Shown here one piece after another: positions 37,365 to 49,370 of a stretch of DNA of 64,000 bases. A program made the position numbers and the translations under genes. This DNA is from Polydactylus sextarius (lineage: Eukaryota > Chordata > Actinopteri > Polynemidae). The notes under the pieces are model-generated. The model had not been told where the DNA came from, did not search any database, and saw only the letters and a list, made by a program, of their open reading frames with translations. The stretch spans positions 16,058,813 through 16,122,812 of the forward strand of contig CM028909.1 in assembly GCA_016801845.1 (NCBI GenBank), read 5' to 3'. The first letter of the stretch is position 1. Every line of letters starts with the position of its first letter.

Positions 37365-39501
37365 TTAACCCTCGCCTGCTCCCTCCACCTCAAAGTCGTC
37401 TGGCAGCAGTTTGTCCTGCCGGTTTCCGAGGGTGAAAGACAGAAGTGAAAGGAGGAGAGCGTCCAGGATGCTGATGATGGCGAGGATGTAGGCCCAGCGC
37501 ACTGTGCACTTTCCCAGAGTGTATTTACCTGTCGTCTGGCCACACATCCTCTTCACCTCTTCAGAGTCCCAGCCGTCTGGGTAGATCATGCAGCCCATCA
37601 CCATCAACACGGCTGCAGTGGAGAGAAAACACAGAAGTTCAATAATTACCCCTATGTGTGCTTTACTTTGATAAGTAATTGTGCAAGATTGTATTTATTT
37701 ATGTATTTTTTTGAAGCCCCAAGTGCAGCACACAGCATGATATAACCCCATGATGTGTCAAAGGTTTCATTTATTTATGGCAGCTGATGCTCAGCGGTGC
37801 TGTTTGTATGATGTGCTCTTGTGAAAGTTGTTATCTGTTAAATGCTTTTCCTGTTCCTCTGGGTTTATACAAAAACTACTTTACAAATCTAGATTAAAAT
37901 ATGAACTTTGAAGTGATACGCAAGATCAAAACATGACAACACTCAATGATCTTATAAAAGCTCAAGACATAAAAAACTGTGAAACACTAACTTCCTAAGT
38001 TGTCATTTATCCCCTAAACTCAGGTAGTTTCATTTAAATAACCTGTCATAAAAGAGAATAAAATAATTTCACTTTAATCATCTTATGACCCTTTAACTTT
38101 ATCTAATGACTCTTTGACAGGAAAATGGAAAAATGCAGTTGACCTTTAAAAAAAAAAAAAAAAATCAATAATTGGTATTTTAATTGTATACCCTAATTAG
38201 TTATTTTAGTAGTATAATGCTTTGACCAACCCTTTTTTTTTTTTAACTTTTAAGTATCTGAGCACTTCTTCTACCAGTGGTTATATAGACCATCAGCTTA
38301 TATTACTATCATACATAAGGTTTGTTTCCCTTGTCTGCACATGTTTCAGGTGCAAGCTTGGATCAGTTAACAACACAGCAACACCTGATCTTGTTACATG
38401 TAACCAAACCACTCTCAGAGGTGTCAGAGTCTGGACTGAAACTAGATCCGTTATTGGCTCCCACAGTGTCAAGAACAACACATCAGGTGAGAAGGCAGCT
38501 CACAACAGGATGAGTTTACCACCTCACACTTATTAATGAAGCTCACAGTTCATCAGGTCTAACTCATCCCTCAGAGTTTTTACATTAAGGTGTTAAGGTT
38601 CAGACTTTAGTAAAGATTTTGCTGAGTGTGGACTTGTGAATGACCAAATATAAAACTTGGAGGATGTTCAGACATTTAATGTAGATTATTACACTAGGAG
38701 AAATATGTTTAAAGAGCAGAGTAAGTAGAGGAGTCACATGCAAGTCTTGTGCTCCTTTAAACCACAGTAGGTCTGCGTTTCTTTGCATCAGTGTGTGACT
38801 GAAGTCAACTACCGGTCTAAAGGACATGGTGATAATTTAAAGTAAATGATTTTACATTTTAACTTAGAACCCCAGCTCCAGTAAATCTCCAGCTCCAGTT
38901 TTTATTATTTAATAAAAATATAGTAGGATAAAATAAAACAGTATTTTAATATAGTTGGTTCAGCTGGTTTTAACTACTATAATCTGTACTGTAATCTTCA
39001 CCTCTGAAAATGTAATGGAGCAGAAGTAAAATGCATCAGTAGTGAGTGTAGTTATGTTCAGTTTAATGTAAACGTGGTTTTCTCTTCCTCACCCGAGGCC
39101 AGTTGCATCCACGCACAGATCTTGTAGACGTTCCCGGCGTTGCAGAAGAAGAACAAGCTGAAACAGACCATGGTCCCGACGATCAGCAGCATCGAGGTCC
39201 CAACGAAGAACATGGCGCTCCTGAAAGCAGGTGAAGGGATGGAGGCGAAGTCCAGCGGGCTGCCTTTACAGGTGAGCTCCGAGGTCAACGCGTTGCCGAT
39301 GCAGTAGTGGAAGAGGCCGAAGTATCCAGCCTGCGGGGTTTCGACGCTGTCTCCGATCCAGTAAGGCTGTATGAAGACCACCATGGTGATGATGACGAAG
39401 CAGATGGTGAAAACTGCCCACATGACGCCTATGGCCCTGGAGTTTCTCACATAGTTGGTGTGATAGATTTTGGCTGCCTCCTGAGCTGGAAGCAGATCCA
39501 T
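37365..39501 (-). CDS. lhfpl5: LHFPL tetraspan subfamily member 5 (TMHS)
   Basis: Tetraspan subunit of the hair-cell mechanotransduction complex, partner of PCDH15 and TMC1/2 at stereocilia tips; mutations in mammals cause deafness. Two coding exons on the minus strand: 39501-39093 and 37612-37365, 657 nt, 218 residues (human 219). The GTGAGG donor and CTGCAG acceptor join in phase at LAS-A-VLM. The protein begins MDLLPAQEAAKIYHTNYVRN. Four hydrophobic helices lie near 24-46, 95-120, 128-147 and 176-198. The first extracellular loop holds QPYWIGDS and Cys67/Cys78, and the tail reads RQDKLLPDDFEVEGAGEG. ATG 39499-39501 was preferred over a non-ATG extension because it aligns with human MVKLLPAQEAAK. 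Zebrafish has a and b copies used in different hair-cell populations; which this is remains unresolved. Confidence 0.96.
37613..39092 (-). other. lhfpl5 intron
   Basis: A 1.5-kb intron with poly-A/T runs near 38146 and 38230. Short open frames here on both strands have no recognisable domain. Confidence 0.6.
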
Positions 39502-39685
39502 AACAGCGAGCAAAGATTAAAAATAAAACTTCGGATTTTAGATCCAGCTATTTCAGAAGACAATGTCAACTTGTGTCTGAAGAAAGTCACAATGAAATGT
39601 TTGTTATATATTGTCCCCTGACAGAGCAGACTCAGGATTCAGCACCTCGGACAGCGCCTCACATCTCCAATTAACGACGTCGCCG

Positions 39686-39693
39686 TGACGTCA
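39686..39693. promoter_or_regulatory. lhfpl5: consensus CRE (TGACGTCA) upstream of lhfpl5
   Basis: Perfect palindromic cAMP-response element 185 bp upstream of the lhfpl5 ATG, in a short CpG-containing stretch that also has CGACGTCG-like and TGACGG half sites (39675-39700). It is the only GC-richer block near the gene start, so it is a reasonable promoter candidate. Confidence 0.5.
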
Positions 39694-39699
39694 GTGACG

Positions 39700-40980
39700 G
39701 ACAGGTGCAGTGTGGGATCACAAACTGATCATCAGTGTCTTTTTACTACAAGGAGGAAGGTTGTTGAACACTGTTGTAGTTACAGCAGCTGTTATGGTTC
39801 AGTCTACTTTAGGTTTGACTGTTAAAATCTGAAAGTTTCTATACATTTGTTGACGACTACTTTAAACTTTAACTTTTCAAGACATATGATCTTAATTTGG
39901 CCTATTTTCTTTGAAAGTTTGATTATGGTTTAAATATAGGCTACTCCTGAAATAAACAGCATGATATTATATTAAAAGAGCTGGAACTTAATATGCAAAT
40001 GTTGTCTATTAAAAAAAGTATGCCTAATAAGTGTTATGTTTGATTTCCCCTGAGACAAAGAATTTCTTATAAATAATTTGTAACTGATCTATCAGGCAAA
40101 GGTAAATGATCTATTAATCACAATTATAGCAGCCGTTATCCAAATATAAACACCTGGAGACTTTAGACTTCAGATCACACTATACTTTAACTCTTGTTTG
40201 AATTTGTTCAAACTTCCTCCGTTCCAATATTCTTTAAAATATCTATCATATTTATTGAGCTTCGGTGGATACCCTAGATATGGATCCTGACAGTTGTCTG
40301 AGATTTATGGCACCAGGAAGCTCAAAATAGAGGTTTGCTGATATTAAATTCAATATTTTTTTTCCAGCTGAGTCTTCATATTGGAGCACTGCTTATCTGG
40401 AAAAACTTACTGCCTGCAAGACGAACACATTAATGATTTTAGTTTGATAAAAAAAAAAAAAAAAGAAGAAAAAAACAACAAAACTCACATGGATAGATAA
40501 TGGCTCATGATTGTTGTTGCTGGTGCTCAGCTGCATCCAAGTTCTCTGAATAACAAGTGAGGTCTGTTTCAGTCCACAAATCACACACCACACATGTGGG
40601 CAGCTTTGAATCACACAGCACACATGGATTTACCAAAACCAGCTGCTCTGTGATGTGTGATACCAAAGCAGAGATCTCTCTAATCTTGGGTTGTCCAGCT
40701 TTCTCTGCTGTCTCTCATTAACTGCTGTTCAGGAAACTGTTGTTTTTTTCCTCTCTCCTCTCTCTCTCATATTAATTGCTCTTCTTTGGGCTGTAATAGT
40801 ATATTCATGAACTGAAGTTAATTTTGGGGGGGGTGGGGGTGGTGACAAAACAATGAATCTCATTTGCTGCTGCTCTACTTTCTCATTCTCTCGGTCTAAA
40901 ATGACTTGTTTATTCATGTAAATATTTACAGTAACACTAATAGTTGTATTCAGATCACGACAGCACATATTGTTGCACTC
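39700..40980. other. intergenic, upstream of lhfpl5
   Basis: AT-rich DNA with a poly-A run at about 40449-40465 and a G-rich GGGGGGGGTGGGGGTGG tract at 40827-40843. No gene is supported. Confidence 0.55.
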
Positions 40981-40984
40981 CTTG

Positions 40985-41240
40985 GACATGTTTTTTTTTT
41001 TTTTTTTATATTCACTTTGGGATGGCAGTGATGACACTGGCTTGAGGCTGACAGGGGCAGCTGGACAGGGCATGCTACCATCTGTGCCCATCGCCCTCCA
41101 GTCACAGTTGGTAACAAGCAGCTTGAGGGCCTCGTACATGACATTATGCCATCCTGTGGAGACACAATATTCAGTGATGAGTGGTTGTCCCGCTTCCCCA
41201 GGGGATCCCTGATTTGTCCCTGCAGCTCTGGATGACAATC
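40985..41240 (-). other. orphan coding-like block ending in poly(A) (possible retrocopy or exon relic)
   Basis: On the minus strand an open frame preserves a GC-richer stretch reading WHNVMYEALKLLVTNCDWRA then MGTDGSMPCPAAP. It is preceded by an acceptor-like GTGTCTCCACAG and runs directly into about 20 A residues (plus-strand T run near 40990-41009). I cannot match it to a family. The terminal A run suggests retroposition, but no target duplication was found by eye. Confidence 0.25.
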
Positions 41241-41299
41241 AGCTGCCGGTGGAAGGAGAGAGGGAAACACCACCAGCTCTATCTGAGAGGTACAGAGAA

Positions 41300-42005
41300 G
41301 AATGAAATTGAGAGATGTCACAATTCAGATTAATCAAAACGAGTATGTGGAGGAAAAATGTGATGGCGCTGCTTTCGAGTGCTGCTCAAATGAGGCATAA
41401 TCCCCGATTCGTGTGACAGGTTCTGGAGAGTCTTGTCAAGATTTCATCAAACTCGTTTCCTCAGTGATGAAGAGAAGATGTGTAGATGTAAAACACACAC
41501 AGGTAAAATGCAGATTTGTTTTCTGGCATTAAACCTTGTACTAAGTCAAAAATAATGAAAGCCTGTAGTGATATGAGGGAATTAATGTAGTCTACTTTCA
41601 CCTCTGTTGCATCCAGAACCACTGGTTATGAATTAACAGATCAAAATTTGACCATGTGCTCTTGACCCAGAGCAGTGCTGCTGTGTAGCTCCTGAATGAA
41701 GATGAGACGCTGATTTCTATCTTAAAGATCAACATGTTGGGTTTATCGTACCATCTCTTAGAGTGTCTTTTCCCATCACAGACAAGATGTAACATGTTTA
41801 GAAAGATAAATGTGTTTAACACTCTCACCATTTCCTCACATCAATTACTATGAACTGAAGAGCACTCACAGCTTTGATTTTAGACGTGCCACAGTTTCCT
41901 GAACAGAAATTAAAGCTGCATTTGTCTTTTCAGTTCACTGAGGAAAATGAAACATTGTTTGCTTTGACTTTTCAATAGTTCCACCTTTTTTAGTTTATGT
42001 TTTTG

Positions 42006-42006
<1 letters not shown>
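41300..42006. other. intergenic, no feature
   Basis: No gene-like signal seen; AT-rich with short open frames only. Confidence 0.5.

Positions 42007-42048
<42 letters not shown>
42007..42048. repeat. (TA)n microsatellite
   Basis: About 42 bp of pure TA dinucleotide. Confidence 0.95.
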
Positions 42049-42050
<2 letters not shown>

Positions 42051-45000
42051 ACAGAGAAACATGACCTTCTGTTTTTTGGTGAGTCGAATATTTCTTCGTG
42101 CAGTTCAGCAAATGTTTTCAGTAAAACAGAAGTTGATGACACGTCATCTAAAATGCACAGTCTTTCCTAAGCAGCAGCCACAATATGGAAGCATTATACC
42201 TTTGACACAATGCAAGAACTGTTATTTATACACATTCATTTCATAAGCTTTGTTTTCTTTAACCAGAAAAAGAATATGAAAATAAATAAACATCCTCAGG
42301 TCTTCAGATTTGAAAATTTATGACTCAATTACACCAATCGACTCATCAGCAGAAGCTCTTTATCTGCAGACATTTGTAGATCAATTGTTTGACATGTTGT
42401 AGGATCAGGGACCACACACGTGTTATCTGGGACCAGTATAACAACTTAACATTTGCTGTTGACACATGAGCAAGCGTCAGACACAAATTGAAACCTTATG
42501 TGAGACCCAGCAAAACCCAGGTTGCATAAAGAATACAAAAAGCCCATCAGCTCACAGTGAAGCACCTTGTTTTTTGTTTAAAGAGTGGACTGATGCATGT
42601 TACGTGACTGGCCACAAATGAAATTGGTGTGAAACAGCAAAATTTCAAATAAAACACGCCTTTGGATTTGTGAAGCTTCAAGGAAACATGTGGAAGTGCA
42701 AGTGTTGACCATGAGAAAATCACAGAAAATCAGCACAAACCCTTTTAAAGCCTGTTTGTGGACGTAATGGTCGTATGACATCTTCAACCATCTTATATAG
42801 TCTGTTGTTTTATAGTAATGTATATGAAGCTCTACAGGTCTGTTCACATTTAAATTTATTCATTTTGGACACTTGACCTCTGAAGATTGAGTTCCTCAGC
42901 AAAGTTGATAACTGAGCTTTCCACCTCTGTTTCTCTCATACCTCAGCAAGTCAAGTTTGTTTTTCCACTTCAATCATTACAGTAGCTCTGTGCAGTTCAG
43001 TGAGGCCACTGAGACCATCTGCCACTTTTCTATCCACTGTTGCTAATTCATCAACAGGCAAGCGAAGAGCAAAGAGGGGTACAGACCTTTAACCTGACTC
43101 TCTGCAAATCACTGTTCACAGCCTATAAGTAAAGAGACGGATAAACCCACTGTAGACACACACTATGTATGTACAGAGATAACAGGTTATACACGGTACT
43201 AATGGGAAACAGTCCTAGTGAACTCAGTCAACCAGCGGAAAACAATGACACTGTGGTAGCAACTGCTTTATGGTAATCATGGTAGGTGTAAATAAAACAT
43301 GTACACCTTTTAGTACATCATGTGGATCAATAGAATTTTATCATAACCATAAATTCAGTGTAATGTACCAAATATAACATAGAATTATTATTTAATTGTT
43401 AAAGGGCCAAAGGAGGTTATAGAATAGTATTTATCAATAGTATTCATCACTTTCATTTCGTTTGTGAGGATATAAAAACCAGTTCATCCTGATCTTGGTT
43501 AAACAAACAATTTTAGATGTTTATTATTGGCAGCTTTTGATCAACTTTAGACAACTCCTGTATACATGTTGTTTAAAGAAAACAGCTGGCTGACATGTAC
43601 TGACAGCTGAATTGCAGCCCTCCTTGAGTAGACGTCTGTGTGTTTTGACAAACCACCGCAGATTGTCATCTCTATAGGAATTAATGTGTATGAATGGATT
43701 CAGTCGCAAGCCATTAAACCTCCCCTGGTCCCTTGTAAATGGGTGAGTTCTACTTCCTTGGTTCATCATATTTCTCTCCGTAATCTAATATGAGGTGTTT
43801 GAGTAAAATGGCCTGTAGCAGTTCTAATAACCTTGGCAGCTTTATTGCATTTATGGCCAACTTTCATCAAATGACCGACATGCTTATTCCTTGATGTGAT
43901 TAAGGTTCTGCTGGTGAGACGGAGAGCCGAGTATATCATAATGTTTTCTAGAAATGTGGCAAATATTCAATCAGCGTCATACGTTCTCTCTGCTCCGTTG
44001 TTGTTTAATATTATTTGAACCATTATACCTCCCACCAAAGTCTGTTTTTGCCCGTGTCATTTAGTAATAAAGATGCATTTAATCAGAGTATTACCACTGA
44101 TTTATTTCTTGTGATTGACCCAGAGGTGACTGCTGGACATTGATTCTGGTTTGAGGAGAATACTAAGATTTAGTTAGTCCTCACTACTTAGTATTCACTT
44201 TAACAAACCAAATCATATCAGCATGCAGGCCGTCACGGGGGGGCAAACTGTCCCTGACTGTATTTCTAGGATCCTTTCATTTTTGTAGACTTTAATCTCA
44301 CTTGTGGTTATACATATTGTAATATCTTTCTAAAAAGTGCTTTGTGTTACATCAATAAGCCTGACCCTGCGCTGTAGTATGACTTTTTTCCTTGCAGCAA
44401 CAACATTTGAAAAAATAATGAGCTGTGTGAGTTTAGTGCAGGTGTTGAGGTGGTTGTTGTGCTCTGTCCGGGACGAGAGATGAGCAGATACATTTTTGTG
44501 TTTCTCTCTGAGCAACAGCTCGTGTTCATGAACCAAAACTTTATCCATCCCTCTCCTGTACCTGACTCTGGACTAATGTTATCACCTTGTTATTATAGCA
44601 GCGTGGCCTCATAGGTGCTTGTCCGGTCATCTTGTTATTTCAGACAGAGAAAAGATGCACAATGGGCTTTCTTACCCCTCAGCAACACAGCATGGTTGTA
44701 TGTGGGATAACTGAGGCACTGCCAATGGTTACAGCTTCTGGAATTTATATCTAATGTCACACTAATGAGATTTCTCTCCAGTACAGACATCCAACCTTTG
44801 TGCAAAAATAAGAATAAATGGAAAAATAAAGTTCCATATTGTTTTTCCTCTGTGTGTGTGAACTCATTGTTTTGATGAAAAAAACAAAAAAACTATTATA
44901 AGCCAACATTAACCAAGAGGGGGCAGTATGCCATTAAGTGTATTGAGTCATGCGTTAATAGAGTGTATACACAGAGGATGAATAAAGAGTGTACTCCCTT

Positions 45001-45596
45001 ACTTTCACTGAAACAAACACTAAGACAAGGAACAGGCTGTCCCTGTCCCTGCTGTTCACATGTGTATTTACATACAGTGTTTGCACAGGTTCACTTTCAA
45101 TAGACAGAAATCAATATAGAACATATGTTTAAAGAGTCTTGTTTTGTTTATTTGAGGGTATGCCAATGTTATCTTTTGATGTTGCCAAAAGGACCGTGGG
45201 TATATTTTACATAAATTCTTTATGGTGTGATTGTCTTTGAAGAAAACCTCTGAATCCTCCAGAGTGATTGTATTAATATGCAAAATCTTTAGTCACATTG
45301 ATTTTCACATCCAAACATCTACTTACATTTTTTCCTCACTTTGCCCCTTTTTTTCCCCCTGGGTGTTTCATCCTCATTTTATTTCAAGTTTATTTCCAGG
45401 ATGTTTTGCAGATACACCTTTTCTGGGCCAGAAGCCCGGTGTGTGAACATGTTACTAAGTGTTTAGTTGGCTGCTGGTGGTGGGGTTAGGGGGGGGTCTT
45501 TGATTCTGCCCTCCTGATAGACTGAATCCCCGTGAAAACGCTGCAGTTGCCACTCCCCTTCCACAGCTTCTACTGGTGCGATGACACCGGCTTCAT

Positions 45597-45598
<2 letters not shown>
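42049..45598. other. intergenic, no gene recognised
   Basis: 3.5 kb of AT-rich sequence. Open frames on both strands are short and of ordinary non-coding composition. No splice-site-bounded coding block convinced me. Confidence 0.55.

Positions 45599-45636
<38 letters not shown>
45599..45636. repeat. (CA)n microsatellite
   Basis: About 38 bp of CA dinucleotide. Confidence 0.95.
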
Positions 45637-45639
<3 letters not shown>

Positions 45640-45640
<1 letters not shown>

Positions 45641-47500
45641 CTGCATGAGATATCACGTAGGGGTGCAGTTATGCAAGGGCACGGCTGACAGGGAGGCATT
45701 TTTATCTCAGGGGTGAATCTCATCGTTATTCTTTCCCTTCTAGCCTCCCTTGGTTGACTCAATGATATGCAAAAAACCAGAGGCTCTGAACTTTGATTGC
45801 GTGTGTATACTCTCAGCTGTCTAATACCACTGATTAACGAAAACACACCTATAATTTCAATCATGATATTCTGCGCCCTTTTGAAATGTCAACCTCAATA
45901 TGTCTGTCAAGTGCCCTGAACAGAGGCGAGGGTGGCTTCTCTCTCTCTCTCTCTCTTTTTTCTTATACGTACTCATTTAGTTTTAATATATAACTTCTTT
46001 GTCAGAGAAAACGTGATTTAGGTTGTGACTGCACATGTCTCTTCTGAAAGTGTCTGTTTCAAACCAGTGTGTGTGTGTGTAAATGATGCTCCAACAGTTA
46101 TGTAACCTTGTAGAAGAAGTGATAGGGAGGAGGATTTTTTTTCCCCCACTCACAGTAAAATTGGGCAAGGCGGTGCTGCCAGAGCTGTGGGGAAATTCTT
46201 GCTGTTAATTGGACTGTGAAGGATTTTTACTGCAGATTCAGCCCACTCTGCATGTCACCCTTGTTCCTCTGCAATCTCAAACCATGGATTGTAAAAGGGT
46301 ATTAGTTTACAGCATGTCCTCAATTTCTCTCCCTCTCTCCTCATTTCTATGCCCCATTTCCATATAATAACTGTATTCACAGTGTGTGCTATGAAAATAA
46401 TGTATATACTATGCAGCTTCAGACAATCAGTGTTCAACATTTTGAGAAATACACATATTTTTCAGTTGTGGTTTTGTGGGAGGTTATGGGGTGAACTATT
46501 TATTTTGTCACAGGCACAGTGACTTTCTGAAATTTTGTTGCCAAGTCTGACAACCAGCAGACATTTCAGGATGTCTTTGAGTAAAAGTTAGAGGTGAGGT
46601 CTGGCAGATTTTTTTTTTTTTTTAATATTTGAACAATGCCAGACTAGCAGTTTTTACCTGTCAGATCAGATTGAGGTCGAGTGATCATTTTGGCTGGTTT
46701 GGGCAGTTTCCCTCTCACAAATAGTTAAATCATGAGAGACTAACTAACTCTGTCCTGATTGCAAGAGAGTGTGAATTTATGAAATGAAATTTATCAACGG
46801 CACAAGAAGAATCTTTGGTGCTTAGACCCCGGCAGGATGTGGAAACCGTTGGAGGCGAAGCATGGAACAGAGTTCTTGATTAGATGATCTTCTCCCCCTG
46901 CAGCCTTGACACTGGCAGTGGTGGAGAAGGAGCCAGAGGATGAACATTGCCATGAGGAGGTCTTTGAAACTTTGGCTTGACTAAAGGGTGAATGGCAACC
47001 AGGTTAAGATGGTGAAGAGGAGGTGGTGGGTCTTGCCGATGCCCAATGTTGAAATGACAGCTGAATGAGAACAGAGGGAAATGACACTGTTAAATCTTTG
47101 CAGCTGGAGATTGATTGGTTGAAACTGCCATGCTGGGTGATGATTGGACAAAGACAGAGATATCAGTTGTGTGATGTGGATGCTAAATGGGTGGTTCTGA
47201 CTTAGTGAGTGTGTGCAAAGAAATTCTTCCCAACTGAAGTTTTATTATGCTTAATTTTGTTCATATTCCAATCAAATGTCCTCTTCTCCTATGATTGATA
47301 TAAACTGACTCTGGGTTTATGAGACCTGATAATACATAAATATAGTTTATATTCTGGCAAACCATGACAGGAAGGTTCAGAGAATATGGATGAACGAAAA
47401 CCAAATGCTTTGTATGGATTATATGGACAAACGAGATCCAAAATTTCAAATAATTTAAAAAAAAAGCGCCACATGTATGACATTTGAGGCGCAAAACACT
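45640..47500. other. intergenic; CT tract and one weak exon-like block
   Basis: Contains a (CT)n tract at about 45938-45955 and a poly-T run near 46612. An acceptor-like CTCCCCCTGCAG at about 46891-46902 is followed by an open frame ALTLAVVEKEPEDE ... VFETLA that stops at 46978-46980. No gene is claimed. Confidence 0.35.
46437..46465. repeat. short fragment of the dispersed teleost repeat
   Basis: ACATTTTGAGAAATACACATA resembles the GACATTTTGGGAAATACGCTTA part of the same common repeat seen in mapk14 intron 4. The fragment is short, so chance is possible. Confidence 0.3.
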
Positions 47501-47600
47501 GCTCCTTGCTTCCAGTCTTTACGCTAAGCTAAGCTAACAAGCTGCCGGTATCTTATTTATTACACAAACATGAGAGCGGTTATTAGTCTTGTTCCCTTAG
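47500..47600 (-). repeat. dispersed teleost repeat copy, reverse orientation
   Basis: CTTCCAGTCTTTACGCTAAG, then CTAAGCTAACAAGCTGCCGG, then ACACAAACATGAGAGCGGT matches in order the reverse complement of the 3' part of the common percomorph repeat (CATGAGAGTGGT ... CTAAGCTAAGC ... AAAGACTGGAA as I recall it). Confidence 0.6.
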
Positions 47601-48700
47601 ATGTATTTATTTATTGACAACAGCACTCTCAAGATTGCAATGAATTTATAGGGCATGTTGATATCTTTGCAAACACTTAATACTGTCACTTTAAAAGTGT
47701 GAATACACACATAGTCAGAAACCCGTCTGCCTTAATGTGCCATATGGAACTGGGGCAAAGCTTCTGTGTCTTGCTCTCTCTTCTTCACACATGCACTCAC
47801 TCTTTCAAGAAGGCTTTTCAGATGTGCAGCAAGCAAACAAGCGCTATTTGCATCACGTACTGATGAAACACTGGCTGGTGATGATGCCAGTTGATGTAAA
47901 CCCACTATAAACCAGGATGAGTGCAACCGGGACTAAATTCAAGGTGGTTGATGGATATGCGACAAAATTTTGCTCCCATACGTCTGAAACTGCCTTTTCT
48001 CCTTAGTTTAGTTTACTTTGCCTCTCCTAGAGACTTATTTTCTGCAGATTTACAGTTTGTATTAGCTTTGTGAGTTGATTTGTCACAGTAATGGAGGTGC
48101 AGGGAGAAAAGAGCAGAGAAAAAAAAAACAGATGAGTTTTAAATCACATCACACCGCTGGGCATCTAGCCATTAACTGCTTCTCTTTTATCCACAAAGGA
48201 AAAGAGATGTGCTCCATCACAGAAAGCAGTGGCTGTGGCTAAATACAGACAGAATAAATGGGGATCTAAGAACATTATTAGACACTTGCTGACCCAGAAC
48301 AAGCCTTCGATGTTCAGCTTATCTGCTTCTTTTCAGGGACAGACAGATGATATTTGGGCATATACATTTGTGCTTCTTAAACATAGTAGCATCTAGATTG
48401 TCCACTCTTTTCTCATTTGACCTGCAGGAAACTCATAGAGACACATACTAAACACATATTGTTTTACCTGTCTGTCATAGAGAGTGTACATGAGTTGACT
48501 GTTTAAACTCTGCCTATGTAGGCAGCAATCACTTGTTGAAACATTTGAAAGGCAAACTTTAAATTTTATGTGATTACAGAAAAATAATAAGGAAGTAATG
48601 AGTCTCTTTCACTTCACCACCTCTCAACTTTTCTATGGAAACTGTCAAGTGGCAGCTGCTCCTGGTGAGGTGGTAAGGAATAGCTCAAGGGGTTAAAGTC
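47600..48700. other. intergenic, no feature
   Basis: No gene-like signal seen; A/T-rich with short open frames. Confidence 0.5.
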
Positions 48701-49370
48701 TGCTGGTGTTAACGGCACCACAGCAGGCCAGTATTGCTGCGAGTACTTACCCAGTGATGAGGTTTTCTTTTTTCAGCCCTGTCTTCTACAGGCCCCCGTG
48801 AGCTTGTGGATGCCCATCAACTCTTTAAACCACGCTGCTCCTGTAATGAGGAAAACCATAATGGCAGATCTTGCTCGGAGCATCCTCCGCCTGTGATGGC
48901 TGCACCAGAGGGCATGTGCACTAAGAGCGGGAGGGGGGTGCTTCAGCTGGTGAGCCGGCTTTCCTCATTATCTAGATGTGAGCGCCATGAGGGTCAAATA
49001 ATGCAGAGGGTGTGGAGTCTCATTAATCATGCTGTCACACATGTACAGGTCCAACTACAGAGACAAGAGTTCATGCTATCACACGCTGGTTTTCTGAGGA
49101 CGACAACAACTAATATTCTCATTTACCACAATGGGATTAGTCACATATCACAAGAATATGACACTACATTTTGGCAGGTCACTCCTCATAACATCGGTGG
49201 ATATTTGCTGTAAAGATAGTTCACGTTTAGTAGCCGCAGCTCAGTGGTGCACTGCTGCACCTGCATCTGATCTCAGTGTGGGAGGCATCCTGCTATCTCT
49301 CCTCTGTGAGCCATTTGTGGAGCACACTTCCTACTGTGAGCTTTACCATGGCAATATTCACATATGAGTG
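48700..49370. other. GC-richer intergenic block, possible conserved non-coding element
   Basis: Higher GC than its surroundings, with homeodomain-like CTCATTAATCATG near 49019-49031. A 135-codon open frame (48806-49213) has no recognisable domain. It could be an enhancer or an old transposon; the sequence alone cannot decide. Confidence 0.25.

Noticed and set aside
39502..39513. N-terminal extension of lhfpl5 (LAV before MDLL)
   Set aside because: Begins at a non-ATG codon; ATG 39501 aligns with the human start.
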